Part shown: positions 8,842-19,500 of the stretch, piece by piece | How the letters are laid out: each line of letters begins with the position of its first letter | Position numbering within the stretch: the stretch's first letter is position 1 | From: Phellopilus nigrolimitatus | Taxonomy: Eukaryota > Basidiomycota > Agaricomycetes > Hymenochaetales > Hymenochaetaceae | NCBI GenBank assembly: GCA_021029095.1 | Contig: JAJOHG010000183.1 | Span: 1-50,888 of the forward strand | DNA length: 50,888 bases | Direction: 5' to 3' | The notes under the pieces: model-generated | What the model saw: only the letters and a program-made list of their open reading frames with translations | Databases searched by the model: none | Told to the model about the DNA's origin: nothing | Made by a program: the position numbers and the translations under genes

Positions 8842-11800
8842 TTACCCGTTCTTCCCTAAGCCCGCGAGAGTCCGTCTCTGCCTACTCTGTGCTTGGACTT
8901 GAGGCGAAGGACTTTTCGAGCGCGGTGTCGCGTTCTGTTGCTGTGCGAAACCCAACAGTCCGCTCGGACTTGCCACGCGTCTCGGGTTGAGAGGCGACAG
9001 TATGCTCCCCCTCGCGTTCCCTCCGTTCCCTCCTGGAATCCCGCTCGAGCTAGCGCCCAGGGAAAGACCTGTGAGCGGGAGACCCTCTCCGCCAGTCACT
9101 TTGCGTCGCATTTGCGGCCTTGACGGGCCTGCGCCATTCGCACTAGGCCTCTCGTGCCTCTCCAAGTAGCTCGCGGCGGAAGATTCTTCGCCCCGTCTTG
9201 ACTTCTCGTGCCGCAGCTGTACCGATCGAAAATGCGTAAGGAGCTCTTGCCATTTGATCTCTTCCCCTCGACCGAGTTTTGACCGTCCAGTGAATGTTGT
9301 CGACGACCTGGTCAGATATACGAACATGAGTAGTCCATAAAAAAAAAGAATTTGGAAACTCACGATCTAGGAGCGATGTGTAAGAATCCAGCTGAGTTAA
9401 CCGCGTTGAGTCTGTTCCGTAATGATACGAATGCAGAACTTTGAGGAAGGAGCATCAGAAGACCATATAGACACTTGAATAGGTAGGGGTATTTTTCGGG
9501 TTCAAGGAGTTGGAGACGAAGATCTGAATATAACTAGGTCGGCTGTTCTGAAGAATGGCGGGTGCATAATGCTCACAGGTAAACACGGGGGATTCAATCA
9601 ATTGTACAAGCTTGTCAACTTGCACCAGGAGCTGTACTGTGATCTCTAAGTCGGCACTGCAGAATAATGAATGAGAAGTATACAATTGACCCGAAACGGA
9701 GGCACAAACAATATTGATAAGAGATTGGACGCATGCTCGTACGCTTGTGCTAGCAGGCACAGTGCAAAAACCGCCACGGCATTGTGGCACCACGACCGAT
9801 ATAGTGTAGTGAATAGTGCTTGTCCGTCTTGCTGCGAAGGAACCGTTAGGGCTAATCACTAGCTCTGTAAGACTATTAAAACATACCCGAATCTCCAAGC
9901 TCTTTAGTCGACGTCTGAATTCAGCGAGCTCCGGAGATGTTATCAAGATCAAATTCAGCTTCTGAATCATCACGCTCGCGAACTCCAGATCCTAAGCTCA
10001 TGATCAGGGCTCTGCTTGAAAAGGAGCGTGCCGTTTTGCTAACCTCATCCTTCTCAAGTATTTCTGCCAAAGTACGGTATATTCGTTCGGTGTTGAGGTT
10101 CAGACAGAGTTGCCGGATGATCAGGCTGCCTCGATGGTCAAGTAGACGGCGATCTGTGCTGAAAAGCTCGAGGAGGTTGACCATGAAGGATTTAAAATAG
10201 CTTTCTTCTGAGCTTGAAGAAATTTGCGCGAGTAGTTGAAGGTCATGCTTGATCACCTGTAGTAGAAGTGGTTTAGATATCTGCATCACTTGTCTAAACG
10301 AGCAATGAATGTGGTACGAGCCTCGTCCGACGAATCGGAAAGAGTTTTCAAAAGAGCAGGGAATGTACCGTCGTCCATGGACAAGATCTGAAGAGATCGG
10401 ATAGATCAGCAGCAATCTTATAATTTACGTCGCATTCACTATCCTTTTTCGGGACTTTCTGGTGTAGCATGATAAGCCATTTCAGCGCGGCAACACGCGT
10501 CTCTTCATGTTCGCTCAGGAACTGTATCGTGAGCACGTTTACCGTCTCGTGATAATCAAAGGGATCTATCTCCGTCTGAATAGGGGACTGGGTTAGTATT
10601 TGACCCTGTCCCTGTGACGACGATCCGCCTTGCTGAGTCGGTGCAACACTCGCCGCCGTAGATGTCGGCGACTGGGACCGGCTGCCCTGTGTCTGCGACG
10701 CGGCGTCGAGATCGAATGGCGGTGCGTGGTGGGTCAGGTCGCCTAGTGCCGGAACAGTGACCGAACGATGGCGGGAGGACACCTGTATTGTACGGTCGGA
10801 AGCAGGAGATGATGTGGCGTCTGTCTGCGCCTCAGCCGCAGTCGGTTCCTTCGGGAGCGTGGATTGCCGCGAGGCGGCGGGAGAAGCAGAGCCCGCAGTT
10901 GTACCAGGCGGTGAGGGACCCGTCCGACCAGAAGAGATAGACCCCTTGTCCTTGTCCATGCTTCCATGCTGACTCGACGAGCTCGGAGAAGGAAGATTCT
11001 GTACGACACTGAAAAGCGCCTGGTTCGTGCGCAGGGCTTGTTGCTGAATCATCGGAACGTGATGGGCGAGGTTGGGAAGGATTGCAGGAATGAGGCGAGG
11101 GGTGAAAGGCAGCATGACGTCCTGCGCGAAGTGGAGAAATTCCGCGAGCCAGGATAGCGCAGTATACATCTGAATCTCGTCGTCTGTAAAATAAGTCAGA
11201 CTTTGTGTATTATATATAGTATACGTAACGACTAACGCTCATCGTCAAGTTGCTGCAAAAGAATCTCAACAATCGCCGCATGATGAACTTTGACGCCTTG
11301 ACCCGGGACGTACGCTATGCATGGTATTAGTATACGCTGTTGCTTATGAGAGGGTAAAGATGTACCTCCAGTATCCTTCACATCTACCTCCGACACAGAT
11401 TCGCCATCATGTGTGAAGCCTTCACCCTCCGGCAGGAAAGCGGCTCGTTCGGGATGCGTCATTGTGATATCCGGTAACTTGTCGTCAGGCCGGCGTCCTT
11501 GTTCGTGTGCATCCGTTTCTCGCATTATTCTTGCTTTTTCCTCTGATCGCTTCTGAACTGAGGCGATGGAGCGCAACTCGCGGAGGAAGTCAGCAAGTAG
11601 GTTCTCTGTCGCGACTCGGACATCTTCTGTAGGGTCAGAAAGATATTTGCTGGTGGAGCATATCAATAGACTTTAGCACGCGAATTGAATGCGACTCACA
11701 AAAGCCCGTCCAAAAATTCCGGTAAATAAGAAATAAGTTCAAGTTCCGGAACCGAATCTAGCACCGTTATCCATGACACAAGGAAACTGCGAGTGAATGG

Positions 11801-12620
11801 GCTGACGACATATATTCGGTCAGAAAGTAGTGGGATGAAGTGTGCCAGAGAGAACGCCTTCTTTGGTGCATCGTAGTCGCTTGCGTCGTCGGGGTACGGA
11901 ACCAAAATGCCCTGGTTGTTCTGGTCGGTCTGTTGTCGGATTTTCTCTGTCTCAGCATATTGTGGTACATATACAGAGGCAGATTCGGCGACGATATCTT
12001 TAAGAAGGCGATCGAGAAGTTCTGCGCCATTCTTCACAGAAAGTTCTGAGTCTGCGGAGAGCTGAATACAGGTGAGTTCTACTAATAGAGTGCACGGAAG
12101 ACAATTTGTCACACACCTTGCTCAGCGCATCAAAGATGGGATTGAAGTACACCAAGATTTCTCCCTTCGAAACCTTCGCGATGTTGTATAGGCACTCTGC
12201 AGAGAAATAGCGAATTCTGTTCTCTGGATCGGCAAAGCATATGAGCAGGTTTTCGATGAACTTGTCCATGAACGGAGCAATATCGACATTCAGAGCAATG
12301 GCAGTTCCTGCCAGACCAATTAGCCCGCCATTCTTTACATGCAGCGGGTTTGAGGGATTGCTGAACATGTCGACGAGCTGGTCAATAATTTGATTGATAC
12401 GCCGTTGGTCACCCAATATGTGGCATTCGCGAATCTGCCTGCGCTGCTCATGAGGCACATTTAAAAAATTCTTGAAGAGTTCCTTCTCACTTCTCAAGGT
12501 CGAGCGCAGCGGCTTTGCGCTTCTCATACATCTTGTCGACGAGTTGACGCGAGATGCCTGGGTCTAGCGCGCACGGGTGAGTTCCTCGCCATTACGGATA
12601 GCACTGGAGATCGTACCCAT
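8842..12620 (-). CDS. VAC14: Vac14, scaffold of the Fab1/PIKfyve-Fig4 complex
   Basis: HEAT-repeat scaffold at the vacuole/endosome that holds the PI3P 5-kinase and the Fig4 phosphatase to control PI(3,5)P2. The N-terminal signature is [14 protein letters not shown], followed by [33 protein letters not shown] and [18 protein letters not shown], all hallmark Vac14 HEAT segments. The middle carries a Ser/Gln/Pro-rich insert (~10580-10980). The C-terminal Fig4-binding region contains [15 protein letters not shown] and a Ser/Arg-rich tail ending LAGLGKNG. At least a dozen introns can be placed in phase, giving roughly 1,000 aa. The start at 12620 is the best ATG, but the first intron (38-62 nt depending on donor) is ambiguous. 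The intron at 10257-10321 appears to use a GC donor. No break is seen. Confidence 0.93.
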
Positions 12621-12982
12621 GGCTGCTAGACGTCCCTTTCGACAGCGATCGAGGTCGACAGCTTGAGTCTGGGATTTCCCGTGCGCGTGTTGTGCGCGTC
12701 TGAAATAAAGTCGCCACAGCCAGGATGGAGGAGCGTGCCACAGCGATCTGCAGGAGCCGGCAAGCAGTGACGTGACCACGCGCGTGAACAGCGGCGCAGC
12801 GTCGCAGCGTCTATTTACTCTCACCATCACTGATTTCAACAGGCGCAGCGCTCCGCAAATGTGATCTATTTACTTTCAGGCTGCGCCTGCTACGCAGTTT
12901 GACCGCGGTCATCTTGAAAACGTATTTATATAAGATGGACAGCCTGTATCCAACAGGCTCTTGCATTCCTCTCAGCGTCACC
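12621..12982. promoter_or_regulatory. Divergent promoter between VAC14 and the GNAT gene
   Basis: A 362 bp shared upstream region. TTATATAAG at 12926-12934 is a likely TATA box for the plus-strand GNAT gene, ~50 bp before its ATG. A 10 bp inverted repeat, CAGGCGCAGC (12840-12849) and GCTGCGCCTG (12880-12889), and a direct repeat TCTATTTACTYTCA (12810 and 12865) sit in the middle and may be factor sites. Confidence 0.5.
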
Positions 12983-14051
12983 ATGATTACTCTGCCTGCC
13001 ATCGACGGAGGATACGAGAAGGACAGTCCAATAGTTGAGCCTCTTCGCAAAGGTATGTCTATATGGGTGATCGTTCGACTGATTACTCAAAGGAATCGTC
13101 CAGAACACTTGGACAAGGCAGTTGACTCGGTAACGACAGCGTTCGAGAATGACCCAATGAACAAGTACGTTAACGGGGTGCGTAGTTATAAACTCCATCC
13201 GTATGTTACTATATTCTAAAAATTGGTTTATCATCTTCAGGATGCAAAAAAACCCAGTCCTACACGATCGGCGTTAACAAAGCGTGCCTGGAAGGTCTCT
13301 TTCGGCCGAGCTATCAAACGCAAACTGGCCTATACAGTGAATGGCGGAGACGCAGTAATTGTTGCGTGCGTAATCTGCGAGGTAATCTGGCCTCGGTTCG
13401 TAAACTGACATCGACAAATTAATCCTGCAGTACTCCTGCTGAGGAAGACTCTACCAAGCCGTCGTTGATCGATCGTGCGATTGATTTTGTTATTGAAATC
13501 ATCTTGAAAACTCTTCGATCGCAAGGGCCGGAACAAATGAAGGTATATCTTACCTCTCAAATGAGTGCTGTTTCGGTGGCACTCATCTTGCATCAGCGGT
13601 TCAATGAGGTTCAGTCGAAATCACAAAAGTTGCGCGAAGAAAAACTGGGCGACAGCGTCAAGAGCATGATATACCTGGATTTCATTGCGACGGAACCCGA
13701 GAGCCAAGGTCACGGATATGGTACTGCGTTGATGGACACTGTACTCTTCCAGGTTCGCTTGGTTCTTTTGTTTGCCTTGCTTTGAATAAAAGCTGATGAA
13801 AAAACTGATAGGCCGATATTCACAGACACTCCATCTACCTGTTTGCGAGTAATGTTGCAAATGTGGCGTATTACGAATCCTTTGGTTTTACAACCATCGC
13901 GCTGGTCACCTTAGGCGATGACAATCCTGCTTGGCACGATCCGCCCGTTCTTGTACCCTTGGTGAGCGAAATAATGATTATTACTTTCTGTTTCCCTAAT
14001 GTTTGGTAGATGGTTCGAGAGCCGAAGCGCCTTTCGACAATGCAGGAATAG
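12983..14051 (+). CDS. GNAT-family N-acetyltransferase
   Basis: Predicted acetyl-CoA-dependent N-acetyltransferase; substrate unknown. Exons 12983-13177, 13241-13365, 13431-13752, 13812-13961 and 14010-14051 join in phase to 277 aa. The N-terminal LDKAVDSVTTAFENDPMNKY segment is typical of fungal GNAT proteins. The acetyl-CoA loop QGHGYGTALM (the R/Q-x-x-G-x-G/A motif A) follows the IYLDFIATEPES strand, and VANVAYYESFGF matches the motif B region. An apparent 40 nt intron after LRKG was rejected because reading straight through keeps the frame and the intron does not. The start has a good CACCATG context and a TATA box ~50 bp upstream. Confidence 0.85.
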
Positions 14052-14191
14052 TAAACAACCTGCTTGTGGCTCCTTTTTCGTGGGACAATCACGGATTGTG
14101 GCAAAACTTTAATCGCTTTTGTTCCCGATGCACGCTGATAGGAAATGTAATTGTACAGAGTTATTATCATTTGATTCTTTCTTTACCGAAT

Positions 14192-15803
14192 TTACGCTGG
14201 TAATTTGACCTTCTCCAACCCTTCAGGGTAGACATACCCTCCCTGGCGGCGTACTTCATCAAAAATTGCCAGCTCTAGTAGCGTCTCCGAATGTGGCATC
14301 CGCTCATTCTCGATTTTGCCGTCTGCATCGAGTACAAGAGAAATACCATTAGTCATTCGTGAAAATCCAGTCAAAAAGGATCTCACCTCGAATATCACGC
14401 GCAACAGCATCCGCCTCCCAATTGAGGCCCATTCCTTGAATCGGGAACTCCTTCACCTCTTCGACAAAATCTTGTGGCCCACGTCCGACCTTGGAACGAC
14501 GGATTATAAACTTGTCAGGACGCGCAGTCACCGACGGCAGAAGAATTTCCCTAAAACAACGAAGTTCCGACCGTTAGTCGCACAACTGACCTTCCTAGAA
14601 AACCGAAAACAAGGAAAACCGACCCTTTCGTCCCTTGTATGCGTGTGACGACATCCTGTGCGCTGTTCACGCCAATGCTTGTGCTCAAGCACGCGCGTGC
14701 GCCGATGCCCACATTCGGGAAATCAAGCGTCCAGTTCGTGTGCATGTCGACGCCTGTCTTGCCATACTTGGCCATCGTTGCACTGATTTGCGCCGGCGCG
14801 GTACGCGCGTTCTGTGGGTGGCGGTAAAGGAGGAGAAGTGCCCTGAACGAATTCGGATTGCAACGAATAGCGAATATCATGTGTGAGTTTTTCCTTTCCT
14901 TCTTACAAATCATTGGTATATGCATACCACACGAGGGGATATGAACCGAGGTCGAGGAGTCCGCCGCCTGCGAGGTCTAGGTTCACCACGCGATTTTGCT
15001 CGCCGACAACTAAAACTACTTTGTCAGTGTAGCTTATGAATCTGCAGAAGAACTGATTCTTCTTACTGTCCACAAAGTCGATACTGAAATCCGACTCAAG
15101 ACGCCTGATTTCTCCAATCGCTTCTTCCTTAAAAAGCACGTCTTCGAGCGCGAAGGTCAGCGGGAAGAAGCGAGTCCAGAGTGCTTCCATCAAGAACAGT
15201 TTCTTAGCCTTTGCAAGTTCGGAGAGAACTTCGAACTCGGCCCGATTAAGCGTAGCGGGCTGCATCCAAAATTAGTTCCGACTTGGGGTGAATAATCCGA
15301 CTCGGAAATTCAGACCTTTTCGAGCAAGACGTGCTTTCCGGCCTCGAGCGCATCTTTCGCATCCTCGAACTGCGCGCTGTCTGTTAGTAAGGTGATAAGT
15401 ACAATGTCTAATAACATTTACGTGGCTCATATGAGGCGTGCCGACGTAGATGATATCGACGTTCTGCGGGATGGACTCATTAGCCCCCCAACCAAATTAT
15501 CGATAGCGACAGCGTAGACTTTACCGTGTCCTTGTAAACTTCTTCGTAGCTCCCTTTTGCAGCTGGCTTCGTCTGTACAAGACCTGCTTTCTGCGCACAC
15601 GCACCCTCCGGACAATTCTGCTGGATGAATTCCTCGGCCTTCGCAACGGAGCGCGAGCCCACGGCGGCGACGGCATGTGCGACATCGGAGTCCGCGACGC
15701 CGCGCCCCGACGGAGGTAGGACGAGGTCCTTTACGAACTCTGACGAGATTCCGCCGGCGCCGATGATCCCCCATCGCAGCACGAAGGGTTTGGACGCTGA
15801 CAT
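14192..15803 (-). CDS. Gfo/Idh/MocA oxidoreductase (dihydrodiol / NADP+ D-xylose dehydrogenase-like)
   Basis: Predicted NAD(P)-dependent cytosolic sugar or diol dehydrogenase. The N-terminal Rossmann motif is WGIIGAGGISSEFV. The EKP catalytic motif is created across an intron (AGKHVLLEK | PATLNRAEF). MEALWTRFFP and DLAGGGLLDLGSYPL are strongly characteristic of the dimeric dihydrodiol dehydrogenase/D-xylose dehydrogenase branch. The C-terminus ends GGYVYPEGLEKVKLPA. About seven short introns give roughly 400 aa. The ATG at 15803 directly precedes ASKPFVLRWG and is the natural start. Several homologues usually occur per basidiomycete genome, so the exact substrate cannot be assigned. Confidence 0.88.
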
Positions 15804-16314
15804 GGTGCTAGTACGAACGAGAGCCCCTTTAGATTGGTGTCTAATCACTGGCTTAAATCGATTCCAAAATGCATACGTCATTTCAGATCGTGGCTTTCAA
15901 ATTCGCAACGGACTTGTAAAAGCCGATCCGACATGTCGGCGGACCACTATGCGACGGCAAGGTCGATCTCAAGAAGCGTTGATTGGAAGACAGGGGTGTG
16001 AAATAAAGGCAAGGAGTAGAGTAGTAGTGTATAAAGTGGTGGACAGGATTAATAGTGGGAAACAAACAAAAAATAAGAAAACGGGATGATGGTGGATTGT
16101 ACAAGTTACAGTAAAAGAAGTAGGGTGATGGGAACCAGCCTTAGGGTCATTGACCAGACGTTACAAACAATGTATTTGTGGCGCCATGTGTGGGGATACA
16201 GACGATACGAGCGGCAGGCTGTGTCTGGTCAATTTTTCAATTGGGTGCTGCATAGAGACTGTCAATCAGTTAAGCTTTGGAAGAAAGGACGACATACCTC
16301 AAGCAAAAAAGGGT
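15804..16314. other. Intergenic region, nothing recognised
   Basis: Upstream side of the oxidoreductase and 3' side of the mini-gene. Open frames here are short and lack motifs or splice context. Confidence 0.4.
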
Positions 16315-16443
16315 TTAGGCCTTGATACCGAAAGGACAGTTAGGAGCATGGGCATTTCGGTAGCCACAGTGGCAGCACTGGGCTGAGCTGCTATCCGATG
16401 TCTGCGAACCGGAACCTTTGACGGAATTGCCTTGCGAATCCAT
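16315..16443 (-). CDS. 42-aa Cys-rich small protein, unknown
   Basis: Single open frame from ATG 16443 to TAA at 16315-16317. The first half is Ser/Gly/Gln-rich (MDSQGNSVKGSGSQTSDSSS). The second half has a compact cysteine cluster, CCHCGYRNAHAPNC, with two His residues, resembling a small metal-binding knuckle. There is no signal peptide or membrane segment. A good TATA box (16560-16565 on the minus strand) lies 117 bp upstream, supporting real expression. It does not match a family I can name. It could be a genuine micro-protein gene or the first exon of something longer, although no donor is needed. The C-terminus GIKA lacks a CaaX box, which argues against a mating pheromone precursor. 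Confidence 0.55.
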   Translation of the reverse strand: MDSQGNSVKGSGSQTSDSSSAQCCHCGYRNAHAPNCPFGIKA

Positions 16444-16559
16444 GATGAGCGATGCGTACGGTATGGGTTAACGGGCTCTAGCGGGTGGATTCGGGCAAGC
16501 TGGTAGGCGCTCTTAGAGGGTGAATTTATTTCTGACGTCCCGGGGCGAAGTCGAGCTCC

Positions 16560-16565
16560 TTTATA
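16560..16565 (-). promoter_or_regulatory. TATA box of the 42-aa gene
   Basis: TATAAA within GATATAAAGG on the minus strand, 117 bp before the ATG at 16443. No other gene start lies downstream on this strand nearby. Confidence 0.55.
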
Positions 16566-17061
16566 TCGGCGTAAAACAAAAGGCTGAGCCTAATCCGTCA
16601 GAAGATGTGTAGCCGAGAGTTGTGTTTCGGGGACACCAGCCACATGCACCTGTTCCCTCGACTAATGTGGCTTTGCAGCAAATTTTGCGTCATAATTCGG
16701 CTAGGAACAATGTACGGCTAAAGTCATAAAGAGCCTATCCAACCACGAGGTCGCCGTGCGATTTTGGTTCCGGTGAGCGGAGCTAATCTGAGTAAATGCC
16801 GCTGGATAGTATTGTCTAAGTTTTATAGAAGAACTGTTGAGAAATTTCATTATACGTGGCTCCGATGACCCGTGCGTGGCTTGAAAAGGGCGAAGAGTAA
16901 AACGAAATTCCAAAAAGAAGCTGGAGGTAGTCTGACTGTCTTTGTGGCTGATGATGATCCATAGCTGCCCTACTTGGAAGCAATGCATTCGCCTCATTGT
17001 CTCTCGCACCACAAAAGGCCCCGATATCCGATAAGCGGAATTAGAATTGTGGGATCGTCAA
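16566..17061. other. Intergenic region, nothing recognised
   Basis: About 500 bp upstream of the mini-gene, before the foldback element. The minus-strand open frame at 16701-17012 has no motif or promoter that I can support. Confidence 0.4.
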
Positions 17062-17263
17062 CTGGTTGAGAAATCGTAGGCGGATTGCATTTTTTTCTCG
17101 ACTAGAAACGCAATATGATTTTATTACTCCGAGACCGGTATCACTTCCCAATTTGGACATGCAATACGTAGGCCGGCTCTCTATCCCAATCAGGAAGTAA
17201 TGTCGGCTTTAGAGTAATAAACTGTAGAGAAAAAATGTAATCCGCCTACGATTTCTCAACCAG
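17062..17263. mobile_element. MITE-like foldback element, ~202 bp
   Basis: The outer ~38 bp at each end are near-identical inverted repeats (CTGGTTGAGAAATCGTAGG..GGATTGCATTTTTT on the left; the reverse complement of the right end gives ..GGATTACATTTTTT). The pairing resumes after a 17 nt asymmetry as TTTATTACTC...ACTTCC. About 75 bp per arm can therefore fold, leaving a ~45 nt loop. The element is non-coding, and no clear target duplication is visible (flanks GTCAA and CTGTAA). It sits 154 bp upstream of the F-box gene start, where it may contribute to the promoter or be a source of small RNA. Confidence 0.75.
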
Positions 17264-17416
17264 CTGTAAGTAAATAGCAATGCTAATACTGAGGTTTATA
17301 GTTTTATAACTAAGCCAACAGAGATATCCTTGTATTCCCGCGATTGACGTGTGCTCCGTAAGACAAGAATCGAGTCCGCAACGGCCGCTCAGGCTTAAGG
17401 AGGATTACGTCTCGCC

Positions 17417-19130
17417 ATGGCCCTTTCGCACTTGGGCCGGCTTTCTGCTGCTCCACCTGCCTCGAATACTCTTAAAAATCTTAGCATGGACACCACCACA
17501 GCGATTGATTTGTCCTGTATCAACACCCTGGAATCCGTCATAGCTTTCTTGAAGGCTCCAGGAACAGGCCTTCAATCTCACAAGCTTTTCGCCGTTGATG
17601 GGTAAGTTCTTCTTTCATTATTTCCTAAAAACGATCTGATTCCGTCGCTATACTAGGCCTTTGCTCTCATCCATGATGTTCGATTGCAACGACGTCTCAT
17701 CTATCATTGTCGTCCTCCAGAAGATGAAAGGCCTGCGATGCACTCTTGCATCTCTGCTTGACGTAGTCAGCAAGAGCGTATCCGACATTACAGAGGCAGT
17801 TATGCCTATGGTTCTGAAACGTGGCATGGAATCCCTTCCGAACGAGTTACTCGCGCACATATTTGAAATTGCTTCAGGCTCGTACCTGAACGCCGGTCAA
17901 GATATCATAAGAGTGTGCCATCGCTTCCATGACATTGCGATTCAACTTCCAAAACTTTGGAGAGATGTCTCTAACTTCACTTCGAATAGAGGTTCTTTCA
18001 AACCCGATAATCCTGCCACTTTCCTTGCTCGAAGCAGATTGTCCAATTTCACAGTTAGGCTTGTACTGCCTTCTGAAACGTATCATGAAGTCAAGACGGA
18101 GTTCATCGAAAACGTATTTATCCCACATACCCTGTTGCGCCGTACAAATTGGGAGAAGTTTATCGTCAATGGTCTCGAAGAGTGGAGCGAGGACTATCAT
18201 CATTGTCTCGATTATCTGTGCAGCTCTTCTACGGGACTTGATTTCCCCGCACTTACAACGCTGGTTCTCGCTTACGGGGACGCCCCGCAGGACTTGGACG
18301 GCTTCATCCTTAATGACGACGAGGATAACGATATAGGCGTAAACTCCAGAAACTTCTTTGAAACCTGGAATATGCCGTCCCTGCGTACCATAGAATTTAC
18401 AAACTTCATTCCTAGGTCGACCACCATATTCACCTCTGTAACAAAGTGCAGCATAACTTTTGCGCGGTACTCCAGTGCTCGTGGAGACGAGCCCGTTAGA
18501 TGGGATTTGGCGGTCGTCATCAGGTTTCTAGACTCTTTACCTGCGCTTAATGATTTGACGATTGAAATGTGCAACGCACTATTTACAAACATGGACGATG
18601 AAAGCACGGAACCTTTGTCGTTGCAGAAACTGTGTCTCATCTCCGATTATTGCGAGGAGGAGTCGATCGGTCATTTGACGAAGGCGTTGGACACCGTCAA
18701 CTTGAGGGATTTATCAATCCACATCAATTTACACTCTACGGACTGCAGTGAACCATGGTTAAAATGCTTTTTTCCAGATGGCAGGATGTATCCCATGCTC
18801 AGAGACCTTAGCATCAAGGTCACGAATCTTGGTGGCAGAGATTCACCCTTCGATATCATTTCCGAGACGATATTTCCCCGACTTCAGCATTTAACCATCA
18901 ATGCCCGTGAAGTTGAACAGCCCGACTCATTTGGTTTATCTCGTATGCCACTGGAGACTCTTCGTCTCGAGAATTGCCACTGGTTTAACAATGACTTCAC
19001 TGTGAACCTCCGTCACCTTTGGGATCGTCCTGAGTTTGAGACGCTGGAAATCATTGGCTGCAGGAGTATCGACAAGGACATAGTCGAGGAGAAATTCCCG
19101 AGGAGCAAGAGACTTGTGTGGGAGGATTAG
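17417..19130 (+). CDS. F-box domain protein
   Basis: Predicted substrate adaptor of an SCF ubiquitin ligase. Exons 17417-17601 and 17657-19130 join in phase to 552 aa. The F-box is at ~residues 135-180: LPNELLAHIFEIAS, then VCHRFHDIAIQLPKLWRDVS. This is the usual arrangement in the expanded agaricomycete F-box families. The C-terminal two thirds contains irregular leucine-rich strands (LRTIEFTNF, LRDLSIKV, LETLRLENCHWF, FETLEIIGC), consistent with an LRR-like substrate platform. The target is unknown. The upstream in-frame start at 17417 is used; a start further inside (MDTTTAIDLSC) is possible. The foldback element sits in its promoter. Confidence 0.85.
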
Positions 19131-19500
19131 GAGCGCCGTCAGTTATCTTTTTTTTTTTGCTTAGAATGTTGTGCGGTTTACAAGGCTGATGATACAGTAC
19201 AGAGCACTATGGTCTAATCGGGTAGTCATACGTATTGCAAGAAAACCGGCAGGTGGGACGGATGATGATCCTGCGGGGCAGTGTTAGTCTTTTTTGAAAG
19301 CGCGAATACTTTTCTTTTCTTCATAAGACACTCTCGAAAGCTTGCATTTAAACGGCTTACTTAACAGACATTTGAAGACGCCGTTGCACGGTCAACCATA
19401 ATAGCAGCGAATAATTTCAGAGAAAATTTATCCTCCATTACTTGTATAAATAATGAAATGCGCGCATCTAGATCATAATGTATCCAACAGCAGCTCAACC
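19131..19500. other. Convergent 3' region between the F-box gene and AFG1
   Basis: Holds both 3' untranslated regions. A T-rich run near 19148-19159 lies directly after the F-box stop. No gene seen. Confidence 0.5.

Noticed and set aside
13053..13092. Apparent 40 nt intron (GTATGT...CAAAG) in the GNAT gene
   Set aside because: Removing it breaks the frame, while reading through keeps a continuous family-like protein.
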